Source: Sorex araneus (Eukaryota > Chordata > Mammalia > Eulipotyphla > Soricidae). From it: a stretch of 64,000 nt of DNA. The stretch spans positions 370,028,386-370,092,385 of the forward strand of contig NC_073303.1 in NCBI RefSeq assembly GCF_027595985.1, in the 5' to 3' direction. Position numbers and translations under genes: made by a program. How positions within the stretch are numbered: the first letter of the stretch is position 1; every line of letters begins with the position of its first letter. Shown one piece after another: positions 24,100-34,720 of this stretch. Below the pieces are notes generated by a model that saw only the letters and a list, made by a program, of their open reading frames with translations, was not told the DNA's origin and ran no database searches.

Positions 24100-25530
24100 T
24101 CATTTTTAATATTTTTTAATAGATTGAGGTTCTGTGATTTATAATACTGTTAATAATGGTTTCCCATGTACATATTTTGATACCATACCTCTCACCAGTG
24201 TACGTACTTTCCTCTCCCAAGGAACATTACATCCCTCCCTCTCATCCTTACAATTCAGTTGTGTGGATCAGTTATCCCATTGTTGCTCTTGGACCTGTTG
24301 CTCCCTTGCTGTGTATCTTTAAGTTCCACATATGAGAGAGATCATTCTGTCCCTATACCTTTCTTTCTGACTGGCTCCATGAAGCATTTTATATCTGTCT
24401 GTTTCATCCATATTGCGGCAAATTGCCTCAAAGAACAAAATTTTGTTCTTTCTGAAAGCTACATACTATTCTATCACATATGTACCACAGCTACTGATCC
24501 ACTCATCCATGGCTGGACATTTGAATTATTTTCATATCTTGGCTATTGAATTAAGTGCGACGAAGAACATAGGTGTGCATATATATCCATTTGAATGAAC
24601 ATTTTTTGGTGTGTTTTGGGAATAGATGCTAAGAAATAATATTATTGGGTTATATGGGAGTTCTATTTCTACTTTTTGGGAGAGATTTCCATAGAGCTTT
24701 CCAGAGAGGCTGAACCAGATGACATTCTCACCAACAGTGGGTAAGGGTTCTTTTCTCACCACAACCACACCAACAAAGTCTGTTTCTAGATTTTTTGATA
24801 TGAGTCATTATCACAGGCTTACGAGGATATCTCATTGTTGTTTCGATTTGCATTTCCTTGGGAAATCATGAGTGAAGATGAAAAATCTTTCATAGGTCTA
24901 TTGGCCATCTGTATATCTTCTTTGAGGAGGTTTCTATTCATCCCCTCTTCCCATTTGTGGATTGGGTTGCTGGATTTTTGTTGTTGTTGAGTTTTGTGAG
25001 TGTTTTATAAATCTTGGATATCAATCCTTTATCTGACGTACTGTGTGCAAATATTCCCTTTCATTCAGTAGGGAGTCTTTTTATTAAAAGTTGAGTTTCT
25101 TTTGCTGTGCAGAATGTCTTTAATTATATGTAGTTTTTAAAATTTTTGTTTTCTTTGCCATTGTTGTTGTCTTATTGAAGAAACCTTTGTGTTCAATTTT
25201 TTTGGGTTTTCTTCAATTTATTTTATGGACCTGGTCTATCAAGATCTATAATTCACTTTGAGTTCACCCTTATGAATGGTGTGAGGTATGGTTCTATTTT
25301 CTTTTTTTAACATGTAACTATACAGTATTCCCAATGCCATTTATTGAAGAGATTTTCTTTGTTCCACTTTATATATTTGGATCCTTTGTCATAGATTAGC
25401 TGTCCATGAATCTGAAGTCTAACTCAGAGCTCTCAATTTTGTTCCATTGGTCTGCAGGTTTATCTTTATTCCCATACAATGCAGTAAATTTTATTGATTT
25501 TACCTTACATTATCAGATATACTCCTGTTC
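24100..25530 (-). mobile_element. Old antisense L1, 3' UTR and end of ORF2
   Basis: Antisense ORF2 text is readable in broken frames (24532-24768 preserves a decayed C-terminal segment with YNPI, SIYSQ and MFFVALNSIAK). Further L1 text runs to about 25530, for example ATTGGGTTGCTGG and CTTTATCTGACGTACTGTGTGC. It has many stops and indels and is much older than the L1 at 736-1893. Confidence 0.8.
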
Positions 25531-25962
25531 TTTGTGTTAAATCTAATTCATAAGAACACAATAAAAAATTTTAAGTTATATGCTACTTTTATTATTCTTT
25601 AATTCTCTGAAGAACTTTAAACATCCACAGAAGTGTGGGGTGAGATTTCTTCTATAGAGGAGTGGTGTTTTCATCTCTGCTATAGATGGTAGCCGTTCTC
25701 ATTATGATTCAATTGTAAACCAAGTCGGGTTTCCATAGAGCATGAAGACTATTATGCTTTTGATGAAGTTACCTGGGGGCAAAGAAGCATTCTATGGAAA
25801 TTCATGGAATGGCTTTGCTTGAAAGCTGTGAAATAAATCAAGTAACAAAATAATATCAACATTTCTTTTCTTTTCATTTTTTTAAAAAAAAGCCATTTAA
25901 AGATGTTTTAGGGTGCCTATGTCAGCATTTAAAAACCTTAAAAAAATTGTTTTTGTCCTTGG

Positions 25963-26128
25963 ATCTGGAGTGATAGCACAGCGAGTAGGGCATTTACCTT
26001 CACGAGGCCGACCTGGGTTCGATTCCCAGCATCCCATATGGTCCCCTGAGCACCGCCAGGGGTAATTCCTGAGTGCAGAGCCAGGAGTGACCCCTGTGCA
26101 TTGCCAGGTGTGATCTAAAAAGCAAAAA
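25963..26128 (+). mobile_element. SINE family A, left arm of a tail-to-tail inverted pair
   Basis: A full-length copy (GGATCTGGAGTGATAGCACAG head, GGTTCGATTCCCAGC B box, GTGTGATCTAAAAAGC end). Its A-tail abuts the T-tract of the antisense copy at 26129. Confidence 0.9.
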
Positions 26129-26309
26129 AAATTTTTTTGTTTTGGCCTTTTGGGTCACACCAGGTGATGCTCAGGGGTTACTCCTGGCTCTGTACTCAGG
26201 AATGACTCCTGGCGGTGTGCAGGGAACCATATGGGATGCTGGGGATTGAACCCAGATTGGCTGCGTGAAAGGCAAACACCCTCTCCACTGTGCTATTGCT
26301 CTGGCCCCG
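26129..26309 (-). mobile_element. SINE family A, right arm of the inverted pair
   Basis: Antisense full-length copy: TTTTGGGTCACACCAGGTGATG through GATTGAACCCAGATTGG to GCTCTGGCCCC. Confidence 0.9.
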
Positions 26310-26479
26310 CATCCTAAAACCCTTTCACACCAATGGACCCCCTGTCCTGTATAAGGATCCAAGAACTGGCTACATCTGTGGGAAGACACTGGCCCAAGGG
26401 CTCTTGGGTGAAGACGGCTGGTCTAGGTTGTTTTCTGATGGGAGATAGTATTTTGTAAGTTTTTAAAGTTGAATTAATT

Positions 26480-26606
26480 TCTTTGAGAGAGGAGAAGTAG
26501 GGGGAGAGATATATGCGATATATAGAGAGAGAAAGAGAGGGTAAAGGGAGAGGCATAAAGAAAAGAGAGAGAGAGAGGCAGAGAAAGAGAGAGAGAGACA
26601 AAGATG
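26480..26606. repeat. Imperfect (GA)n purine-rich tract
   Basis: GAGA-rich sequence of about 120 bases with almost all purines on the + strand. Confidence 0.85.
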
Positions 26607-26609
26607 TCT

Positions 26610-27890
26610 GGATGAGTGACAGGAATGGGAAGCCAGGGGATAAGAAGGAACCAGGGAGATGGAGTCACCAGGGAGAACTGATTGATTTGTTCAGTTTTAT
26701 CTGAAATGCAGGAAGACCCAGAACTGGTGAGGGTGCTCAGGGACACAGGAGCTACCAAGTCTCCACAGGTGAGAGAAGCATCCAGAATGTGTGCTCTGCA
26801 TGGCTGGCTCTCCTCTCCCACTACTTCCCTTCACTGTGGACTCAGTCGGAAGGTTCGATTACCACCAGTCCTTTCTGGGAGTGGATTGGGACAGGCTATG
26901 AGAAACCTACCGTCTTGGTTGTACACATGTCATTTGCGAACTTTGAGTGCACAGATTTGCATGTCTCTGGGTCCTATGAGTAGTTTAGGAAGCATACAAG
27001 AATCAGAGGCAGAAAGTTGGGGGCTTCCAGTGACTTCTGATGCAGTCTCTTTCTCTGTGCTTCTAGGACACGGCAGGGGTGGCTGGAAAAGGCTTCTGAT
27101 AGTGGAATGCTCTGTTCTGCTGGGGATGATAACAGAGACTTAGAGATAATGACCTTAATCTCTAATTAATTCAGTTAATGACCATAAGTGCATGTCTCTT
27201 TCCTCTTGTCTTATAGGCTAGTTATTCTGATTCATGAATGAATTCATTATCTAGGCTTGCGCAACGCAGATCCTCCCCAGTTCCCTTCAACAGGAGGGAG
27301 GACTCGCTCATCCCTCCTCTGCGGGATATAGACGTGCCTGCACCGGGGCTCAGACCGCAGCGGGGACAGTCCTCACTGGCTCCCAGGTACGTGCTGGGCT
27401 GTAGACTAGAGGTTGTTGAGATGATTGTGCCTTTGGGGGTTGGCGTCCTCACACTGAAGTTCAAGGTGTTGCCAATCTTTCTTCTTGAGATCAGAGACAC
27501 AGGGCATATTCAATTAGCATCCTGCTTTCCAATATTGTGACTGGGAGCATCTGAACTTATCTGAATTCTAGTTTTCGCATTTGTTATTTTGGGATGTTAC
27601 TCCCTCCCCCTCTCTTCTGCCCCTACCCTTCCCCCACCCCCCTACCTCTTACTAGAAGGACTGAATGAAACCATGCACCAGAAGAGTCTTCTTTCTATCC
27701 TCCAAAAATGCTGTTTATTTTTAGATGCAGGTCTCATGGGCTGGTAGCTTCCCCTTCACTGGGTATCACAAATGCAGGGATATCGTCCTGTTCGCTGTTT
27801 ACTCAGTGGCCAGCCACAACAGGCATTTCATACTCAATGAATGTCTGGGCTTTTGCTTGGATTTGCCTGGGATTAAGATTCAACTGAAGT
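26610..27890. other. Unique sequence with a small CpG-containing segment
   Basis: No gene is recognised. 27255-27395 is richer in CpG than its surroundings and ends in a consensus-like donor, CCCAG|GTACGTG, at 27390. It could be an unannotated exon or regulatory element, but no coding similarity is visible. Confidence 0.3.
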
Positions 27891-27895
27891 GCACA

Positions 27896-28066
27896 TTTTT
27901 TTTTCTTTTTCATTTTCCTTTTTTGGGCATTCCTGGGACGACTTCTGGCGGAATGCTTGGAGGGTCACTCCTGGTGGTGCTTGGGGAACTATGAGGTCCG
28001 AGGCTTGAACCCAGGCCCCCTACATGGGAATGTGTGCTCAATCCGTTGAACTCTCGCTAGGCCCCA
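27896..28066 (-). mobile_element. Old SINE family A copy
   Basis: T-rich tail, GGAGGGTCACTCCTGGTGGTGC, GGCTTGAACCCAGGCCC, CGCTAGGCCCC. Diverged. Confidence 0.7.
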
Positions 28067-28069
28067 AGT

Positions 28070-29410
28070 TGTATATTTTTAATTTAAGAAACTATATTTC
28101 CTATCAGTCTGTTATACTATTCATTCTATGAAATGAGAGATGATACTTCTAAGGGTCTACCAACCTCAGAGGCATTGGAAATAGTGATGCTTCATTGTGT
28201 AAAGCAAAAATCGGCAAAAGGTTTCTGTTTGACCAGAGAGTAAATATTTTTGACTTTGTTTATCTGTCCCCCCATGTGGAATTACATAATTTCACTTGAT
28301 TCAAAACAAGATTCATATGCAAAATCCCACATGGTGTTTGGCACACGGCAGCTGCTCAGTGCAGTCTCATGCCCTCTTTAGCAACTGATCAATTACTGTG
28401 ACACTTAGCTGCACCTAGTGATGCCTTTCATCATAACTGATGGAACAATCACATCACACCACATTTTTAGGCTTGTTGGGCAAGTTATCTTGTAGTCAGA
28501 TCTTTGCTAGGTTATTTGAGAGGATAAACAGATGCAATCCTAGATGGCAGATATTCATGCTTTGATCAGGCACCCAGAAGACCAACACAGTAGGAATAGT
28601 GGTAGCCAACAACAGTAAATGGGACAATGTGATATCTGCTGGGTTTTAACAAATCAGGAGAGTCCAGACATAATCAATATCTTCTACATGTAAATAGTAC
28701 CCATTTGGTTGGTAATGCTGGCTGTTACTGACCAGCAGGTATGAAGTAGTCATTGATTATTAGCAATGTTAAAGTCTTTTAGCCTCTCATAAAATCATAA
28801 TCAATGATGACACTCAACTGAAAAATGATGTTTTTAGAATTTTGTGGAAGTATTTAGAGAAAGAAAAAGACGTTTCAAATGGAAAGGTGAGGCAAAGAAA
28901 ACTAACGCTCTAATTGTTTTCTGTGGACAATGAAAAGACTGCTTGAAGCCCAGTGCCAATTTTTTGTGGGTAAATATATTGCCTTATAAAAAAGAGATTT
29001 CTACTTGTTTCATTCATATACTTGCTGCATTAGTGTATACTGTCCATATCAGTCTATATGTGCACATACGTATGTATAGTTTATAGTCTCCATAAAGGTA
29101 CTCTATATACTTTAAAAAGATTTAAAAAATTTCTTTAGATTTGGTATTTGTGGACTTGTGTTCAGATAATTTTTTAATATGAAAAAAATTATGAAGAGGA
29201 AGACAAAGTTCATGTCAAAAAGGGAGCTGGACAGGGAGAAATCCTTTTTGTCTCTAAATCATTTCAATTTCCCAAGTTTTTCTTGCTCCAAACTTCTATT
29301 ATAGTATACATAACCTTTGTCCTTAGCCAGGATAATGGAATGTTAGGGTTAAAAAGAACAACACAATTACCTGATGCAGTTTTAGAACTTGTATTTTTAA
29401 TTGTGGAGTG
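28070..29410. other. AT-rich unique intergenic sequence
   Basis: Nothing recognisable. Confidence 0.4.
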
Positions 29411-29423
29411 TACTGTCCCATAG

Positions 29424-29871
29424 GACTGGAGTGATAGCACAGCGGGTAGGGCATTTTCCTTGCATGCGGCTGACCCTGGTTTGATTCCTCCGTCCCTCTC
29501 CGAGAGCCCGGCAAGCTACGGAGAATATCCTGCCCACATGGAAGAGCCTGGCAAGCTCCTCATGTTGTACTTTTTTTTTTTTTTTTGCTTTTTGGGTCAC
29601 ACCCAGCAATGCTCAGGGGTTACTCCTGGCTTTGCACTCAGGAATTACTCCTGGCGGTGCTTGGGGGACCATATGGGATGCTGGGGATCGAACCCGGGTC
29701 GGCCGCGTGCAAGGCAAACGCCCTACCCGCTGTGCTATCGCTCCGGCCCCCTCCTCATGTTGTATTTGACATGCCAAAAACAGTAACAAGTCTCACAATG
29801 GAGACATTACTGGTGCCTGCTAGAGCAAATCGATGCACAATGGGGACAACAGTGTGACAGTGCCATAGTGC
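29424..29871 (+). mobile_element. SINE family B carrying a nested SINE family A
   Basis: The family B copy is flanked by the perfect 13-base duplication TACTGTCCCATAG (29411-29423, 29872-29884). It is split at 29569 by an antisense family A copy. It ends ACAGTGCCATAGTGC without an A-tail. Confidence 0.92.
29570..29750 (-). mobile_element. SINE family A nested inside SINE family B
   Basis: A full-length antisense copy with a perfect 14-base duplication, CTCCTCATGTTGTA, at 29556-29569 and 29751-29764. Few substitutions, so young. Confidence 0.95.
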
Positions 29872-30559
29872 TACTGTCCCATAGAGACTTTTAAAGAAAC
29901 TTGCGAGGAAGCAAGAAAAGGAAGAAAGGCAGATGGGAGAGGGAGACATTTGGTAATTATGGAAGGGGGAACCTTAAAAATCTATTGAGATAAAAAAGGA
30001 TAAAGAAGCAAGCAAGTCACAAAGCACCAGGAGTGAGATTGGATGGAATCTGGAAGCATTAGTAACACTTGGTTGCTCCTTCTTTGCAAATAAATGTTCT
30101 AGAAAGTTTTTTCCTGCTTCTATGCCTGTTAGTAGGTTTTAGAAAATTTTATCCTATCTTTGGTAGTCAGTTATTAAATATTAACCTACATTCTCACCCT
30201 ACCTAAGGAATTTTTAGAAAATAAAATTGGGTTTGAAAATATCTCCAAGCACATTTTGTTAGTCCTGTGCAGTAAGTTCAAAAGTTTAAACTAATAAATT
30301 CAAGTATAGAAGAATGTCCAAGACAACGGGAATATGATAAAAAAATAAACTTATATCTCTTTATTCATCCATTTTGGGGATTTGGGTGAAGGTGTGAGTC
30401 ATTTATGACTATGAGTATTCCATATAGAAACCCAAATGTAAAGAGCAAAACGAACACAAACTTCCTAAGTTAAATATTTGACTTTGCTGAAAAAAGAGAG
30501 CACAGAAATTTGTTTCAAAATACTTAACCCCATGCATTTCTGTAAGTCTGTTTTTCCTT

Positions 30560-30723
30560 TCAACCAATCAGTGACAATTGTGCCCTGGATTCTAAAACTG
30601 CCTTGGAAAAGTGCAATTGTGGGAGGGGCTTCACTCTTTATTCAGATATTTCCATTCCTGACAGGGATTCTACGGATACACTTACCTGGCCAGCTGTCAG
30701 CTCGGAAATTCATACCAAAGAAG
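30560..30723 (+). promoter_or_regulatory. Putative promoter and non-coding first exon of SERPINB12
   Basis: A CCAAT box (30564-30568, within AACCAATCAG) is followed about 55 bases later by a G-rich box (GGGAGGGGC, 30621-30629). Next comes about 90 bases without ATG, ending in a near-consensus splice donor, AAG|GTAAGTAA, at 30724. No repeat is apparent in the block. It lies about 8.3 kb upstream of the ATG exon, whose start is preceded by a splice acceptor. Clade B serpin genes usually have a non-coding exon 1. The link to SERPINB12 is inference from position and strand only. Confidence 0.35.
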
Positions 30724-31680
30724 GTAAGTAATGGCATTCTCTAATATAACTTAAAGTAATTGAGAAATTATTTTAAATAATAGAAGCCCAAACGAGCTTT
30801 GGTGGAAACCAGAGAATATGAAACCAGAGGATATTTCTTTGACATTGTCAAGCCTTTTAATAAAGAACATTTGATATATGATGTTTTTAATATCTGCTAA
30901 AAGATATTCATAATATCTTCTTCCTCCCTCAGAATCTACCTCAATAAATCTGGTCAGATATATGATATATAAGATTAATTTTTAATGTTGATTGGATATA
31001 AGATGAATTAAGTATTTAATTTGATTTTGGATATGTTTGACTAAGTTTAGTTTTTACATACTGAATTTTTTCACTTTAAGATGGTATAGTATTTGAATAT
31101 ATTTTAAACAAATAGAATTTACAATTTTCTTTTGCAACTGAAGTTAGAAATGATTTTGAATGCATCTTTCACAACTATTTCTTTGTTTTTATATTGTGTA
31201 TCACTTATATTGGGTCTGCATATTTTATTCCTTAAAAATAGCATCAACCTGTATAATATTGAAATTTCATTCTTGGGAATGAAATTTGTGGATGAGTTTA
31301 TAAAAATTGTGGAAATTAAAAATGTGAGAATTAGGGAATATGCATCTTTTTTCTAATCTAAAGAATAATTTCATTCAGAATATTTTGAGTTAAGAAAACC
31401 TACCCAGTCTTAATTTTTATATTTTCACTATAAATGAATGAATTGTTTCTCATACAGGGAAAGACTAAAGGGTGACTCCAGTATTAATGCAGTATTGATC
31501 ATAACTACCTGCAGATTATATACAATTAAGATAAAATACTGAATAGTAGCTAATATTTTAAACATTGATATAATTTATAATGAAAAATAAGCAGGTGATA
31601 GCAAATACATAGAAAATTCATTTATAATTATCTGCCACTATTTTTACTCTTTCCTGATGGAATTCAAAGATGAATCAAAA
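30724..31680. other. AT-rich unique sequence after the putative promoter
   Basis: No exon or repeat is recognised. If the exon at 30560-30723 is real, this is the start of SERPINB12 intron 1. Confidence 0.35.
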
Positions 31681-31689
31681 ATCTAAAAC

Positions 31690-31875
31690 TTTGGTAGAGA
31701 GATAGCACAAGGTCTAAGGTGCTTGCCTTGCAGGCGTCTAACCCAGGCTCTATTCCTGGGGTCCCATGTGGACCCCTCAAGCTCTGTCGGAAATGATTCA
31801 GGAGCCCAGAACCAGCAGTAAACCTTGAGCACTGCTGGTGTGGCCCCCAAGCCAAAAGAGTTTCTAAAAATCACC
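31690..31875 (+). mobile_element. Old SINE family A copy
   Basis: GTAGAGAGATAGCACAAGG head, GCTTGCCTTGCAGGCG, CCAGGCTCTATTCC B box, and AACCTTGAGCACTGCTGGTGTGG body. Confidence 0.75.
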
Positions 31876-32204
31876 CCCCCAAAAACCCTTAGCCTCAAGA
31901 GAGGGCAAGTTTGAAAGCAAAGACAGAAATATCAAAAACAACTCACTTGCAGAATGAGAAGGAAAACAGGTGTGAGCTTTGTTTATTATATACATGTAAA
32001 CATATTAATGTGTGTTTACATGCATGATTGCAAATTAAAAGCTCACATGCTCACACATGTCCGTGCTGGAAGGGAAAACTCTGAACTCCTGGCAGAAGAA
32101 TCTTAGCAGTGAGGCAAAGGTTATTAAGCCTGTTACTTGTATAACAAAATTTGAATTTGAGAACTTTTATTTTTTCAATTATTTGGGAAGTGTTAGAGGC
32201 AAGC

Positions 32205-32580
32205 TCACAATATTATTTATTTATTGAATTGAATCCTCGTGAGATACACAGTTACAAAGCTCTGCATGGGTGGTTCTAACACCCATCCCTCATCAGAGCG
32301 CATTTCCCACCCGCAATGTCCCCAGTTTCCCTCCTACCACCTTCTTCCCGTACTCTGCCTCTATGGCAGGTACTTTTCTTCTCTGTCTCTCTCTCTCTCT
32401 TGCTTTTTGGGTCACACCCAGCAATGCACAGGGGTTACTCCTGGCTCTGCCCTCAGGAATTACCCCTGGTGGTGCTCAGGGTACCATATGGGATGCTGGG
32501 AATCGAACCCGGGTTGGCCGCATGCAAGGCAAATGCCCTACCCGCTATGCTATCGCTCCAGCCCCCCTCTCTCTTTCTGT
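32205..32580 (-). mobile_element. L1 3'-end fragment interrupted by SINE family A
   Basis: TTATTTATTGAATTGAATCCTCGTGAGATACACAGTTACAAAGC...CCCATCCCTCATCAG is antisense L1 3' UTR. A SINE sits inside its CTCT tract. Confidence 0.8.
32399..32565 (-). mobile_element. SINE family A inside an L1 tail
   Basis: Well-preserved antisense copy from TTGCTTTTTGGGTCACACCC to ATCGCTCCAGCCCCC. It is flanked on both sides by CTCTCTCT, which is both host microsatellite and the probable target duplication. Confidence 0.92.
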
Positions 32581-32589
32581 TTAAAGTAA

Positions 32590-34030
32590 AAATGGTCCGT
32601 GGGCTCCTCCCTACGCAGCTATGCTCAGGAGGAGGTGGTAATGGGGACTGCGAGTCTGAAATAACATGTCAGGTCTTAATTTGGCACGAGGTGTTTGCAA
32701 TCTTGAAATTCCAATCTATGTTTGTGCTACATTTGCATAGATCTCCGCGCAAGGTACAGAGGATTTGGGGTAAGTGTTCAATCTAGGGAAGGAGCTTGTC
32801 CGCAGATTACAGGTATCGGGCCTGAGCTGCCCCTTGACAGAGAGCGCGGGGGGGATGGGGGATGCCGAAGCACCTTTCTGCGGTCTTGGCCGCTGGGCAG
32901 AGAGCAGGACAGCAGGCACCTGCCAGAGGTGTCTGCTGGTCACAGGGAAGGGCGTTGTGTGAGCAACTGTGTGATGTGCTCCAGTGAGCAGCTCTGAGCT
33001 GGGAGACAGAGGGCAGCTTGGACATCAGCCTGAATCCTCCCGGCGCAAGCCAGTGGTGTGACTTCAAGGTGGGACGCGAAAGGAAGCAAATTTCTAACTC
33101 GCATGTTATTTTGAGGCTGAGAAACAATATTAAATAGTAGTTATAGTGATCGTCATGTGTGTGCATATGTGTGTGTGTTCTGTGTAATTCCTTTGGCTGA
33201 GTAGAGTTTTGAGAGATCATAGCTTTTACGAGGTTATTTCAAGTCAGTCCGAGGGTAATGATGACTGAAGTAAATTCTGTACGCGTTTTTCAGGTTGTAG
33301 CTGTTAAGAAGTAGCTCACATCAGCAATCAGCCTTAGATCAGACTTGCCAACAGGACTCCTTTGTATGGTGGATGCTTTCCAGAGTAAATTAAAGCACCT
33401 CCGGTTAATGCTTACCGAACTTTCCTAATTGCATCTGGAGGCTAAATTTCCCTGTAAGAAATTGCACTTCAGATTTTAATATTACTGTAGTTTTAGTGTT
33501 ACACATAAATCAAACAGCACTGCCTAAAATTGAACTCATGTTTAGTAATATATTGGTGATACATATTAAAATTGAGCTATATTTTATACATATCTGATAG
33601 ATATCTTTATACATGCACATGTACATACGTAAGTTCTATAGTTTCATATGTCATTATAGATACATGGGCATATAGGATTATATATGTGTAAATATTCATA
33701 CGGAAACTTGTCTAGATATGCTTAACTATGTAAATAGAGCAGTTCATAAGAAAAAGATTCAGTTTAATGTGAACTGAGACCAAGCAACTATAACGTTATC
33801 AGTTTTCTAGAAACCTCCTTATTTTCATGCCCAGTGATGGCCTGGAGCCAGCTTGTATCAGTTACGAGGACAAATTCTCATTTTTTCCCAGCTGAATGCA
33901 GTGACTGATGTCTTCTTGTCCGCTTGAAATTGACCATCATGAGGGTTGTTAGACCATAGAAATCAGAAAACACTTTGAATCACAGATTTCTTTGTTTAAC
34001 TAGAGTCAGTTTATTTGTTTTTACGGTCAT
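32590..34030. other. Unique sequence with a GC-rich first part
   Basis: No gene is recognised. 32750-33080 is relatively GC-rich with several CpGs; the rest is AT-rich with a short TG run at about 33158-33178. Confidence 0.35.
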
Positions 34031-34039
34031 TACTTTTGT

Positions 34040-34235
34040 TTGCTTGTTTGTTTGTTTTGGGGTTACATCTGGCTCTGCTTAGGGCTAACTACTCCTGACT
34101 CTGTGCTCAGGGATCATTCCTGGAAGGCTCAGGGGGCCACATGGGGTTCCCTCTGAAAACCCATTGAACTTGGGTCAACTTCATGGAAGAACCCCCCCCC
34201 CCCCAACTGTACTATTGCTCTGGCTCTGAGTCAAT
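34040..34235 (-). mobile_element. Old SINE family A copy with a C-run
   Basis: GGGGTTACATCTGGCTCTGC, CTCTGTGCTCAGGGATCATTCC and CTATTGCTCTGGCTC. A 13-base C-run (34189-34203) lies inside the head. Confidence 0.65.
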
Positions 34236-34409
34236 ATATTTTTATTTAAACTATTTGCTGTTGTGGCTCCTTCAGCCATCATGTATCACTTTACTACTGC
34301 TAACTTTGGATCTTCTTCAAGATGACGTTAAAGGGAGTAAGGACTGGCCACCTACAGTCCTTATACAGCATCCAGTCATGGAGGGGAGGGGGAGTCAGTA
34401 GCCCACCAC

Positions 34410-34720
34410 CATGTCCTCATCTAAGCCCAGGTACAGTGCACATTCATTTTGCTCCTCAGGGACTTTATGTCGATGGAATCATACAGAAAGAAAGTCTTTG
34501 TGTGATGCTCTTTCTCCCAGCATTATATCTGTGAGATACATGTTATTGGGTGTTGACTATAGATCATTAGATGACTGTAGATCATTATTTATTTCATCAT
34601 GTGAACTAAGCCATAAATTATCTATAGTATAGATGATGTATCTTCGAATAGTTTCTGAACCTTGGTTATTGTGAAAGTATTGTTATGAAGATCTTTGTAA
34701 ATACACATTTTTTAAATATA
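34410..34720 (-). mobile_element. Ancient L1-like fragment
   Basis: ATGTCGATGGAATCATACAGAAAG...TGTGATGCTCTTTCTCCCAGCATTATATCTG resembles the antisense 3' UTR of old mammalian L1, comparable with 17640-17760. Diverged; extent approximate. Confidence 0.45.

Noticed and set aside
26682..27143. 153-codon ORF
   Set aside because: No domain, no splice context and no similarity recognised; treated as chance.
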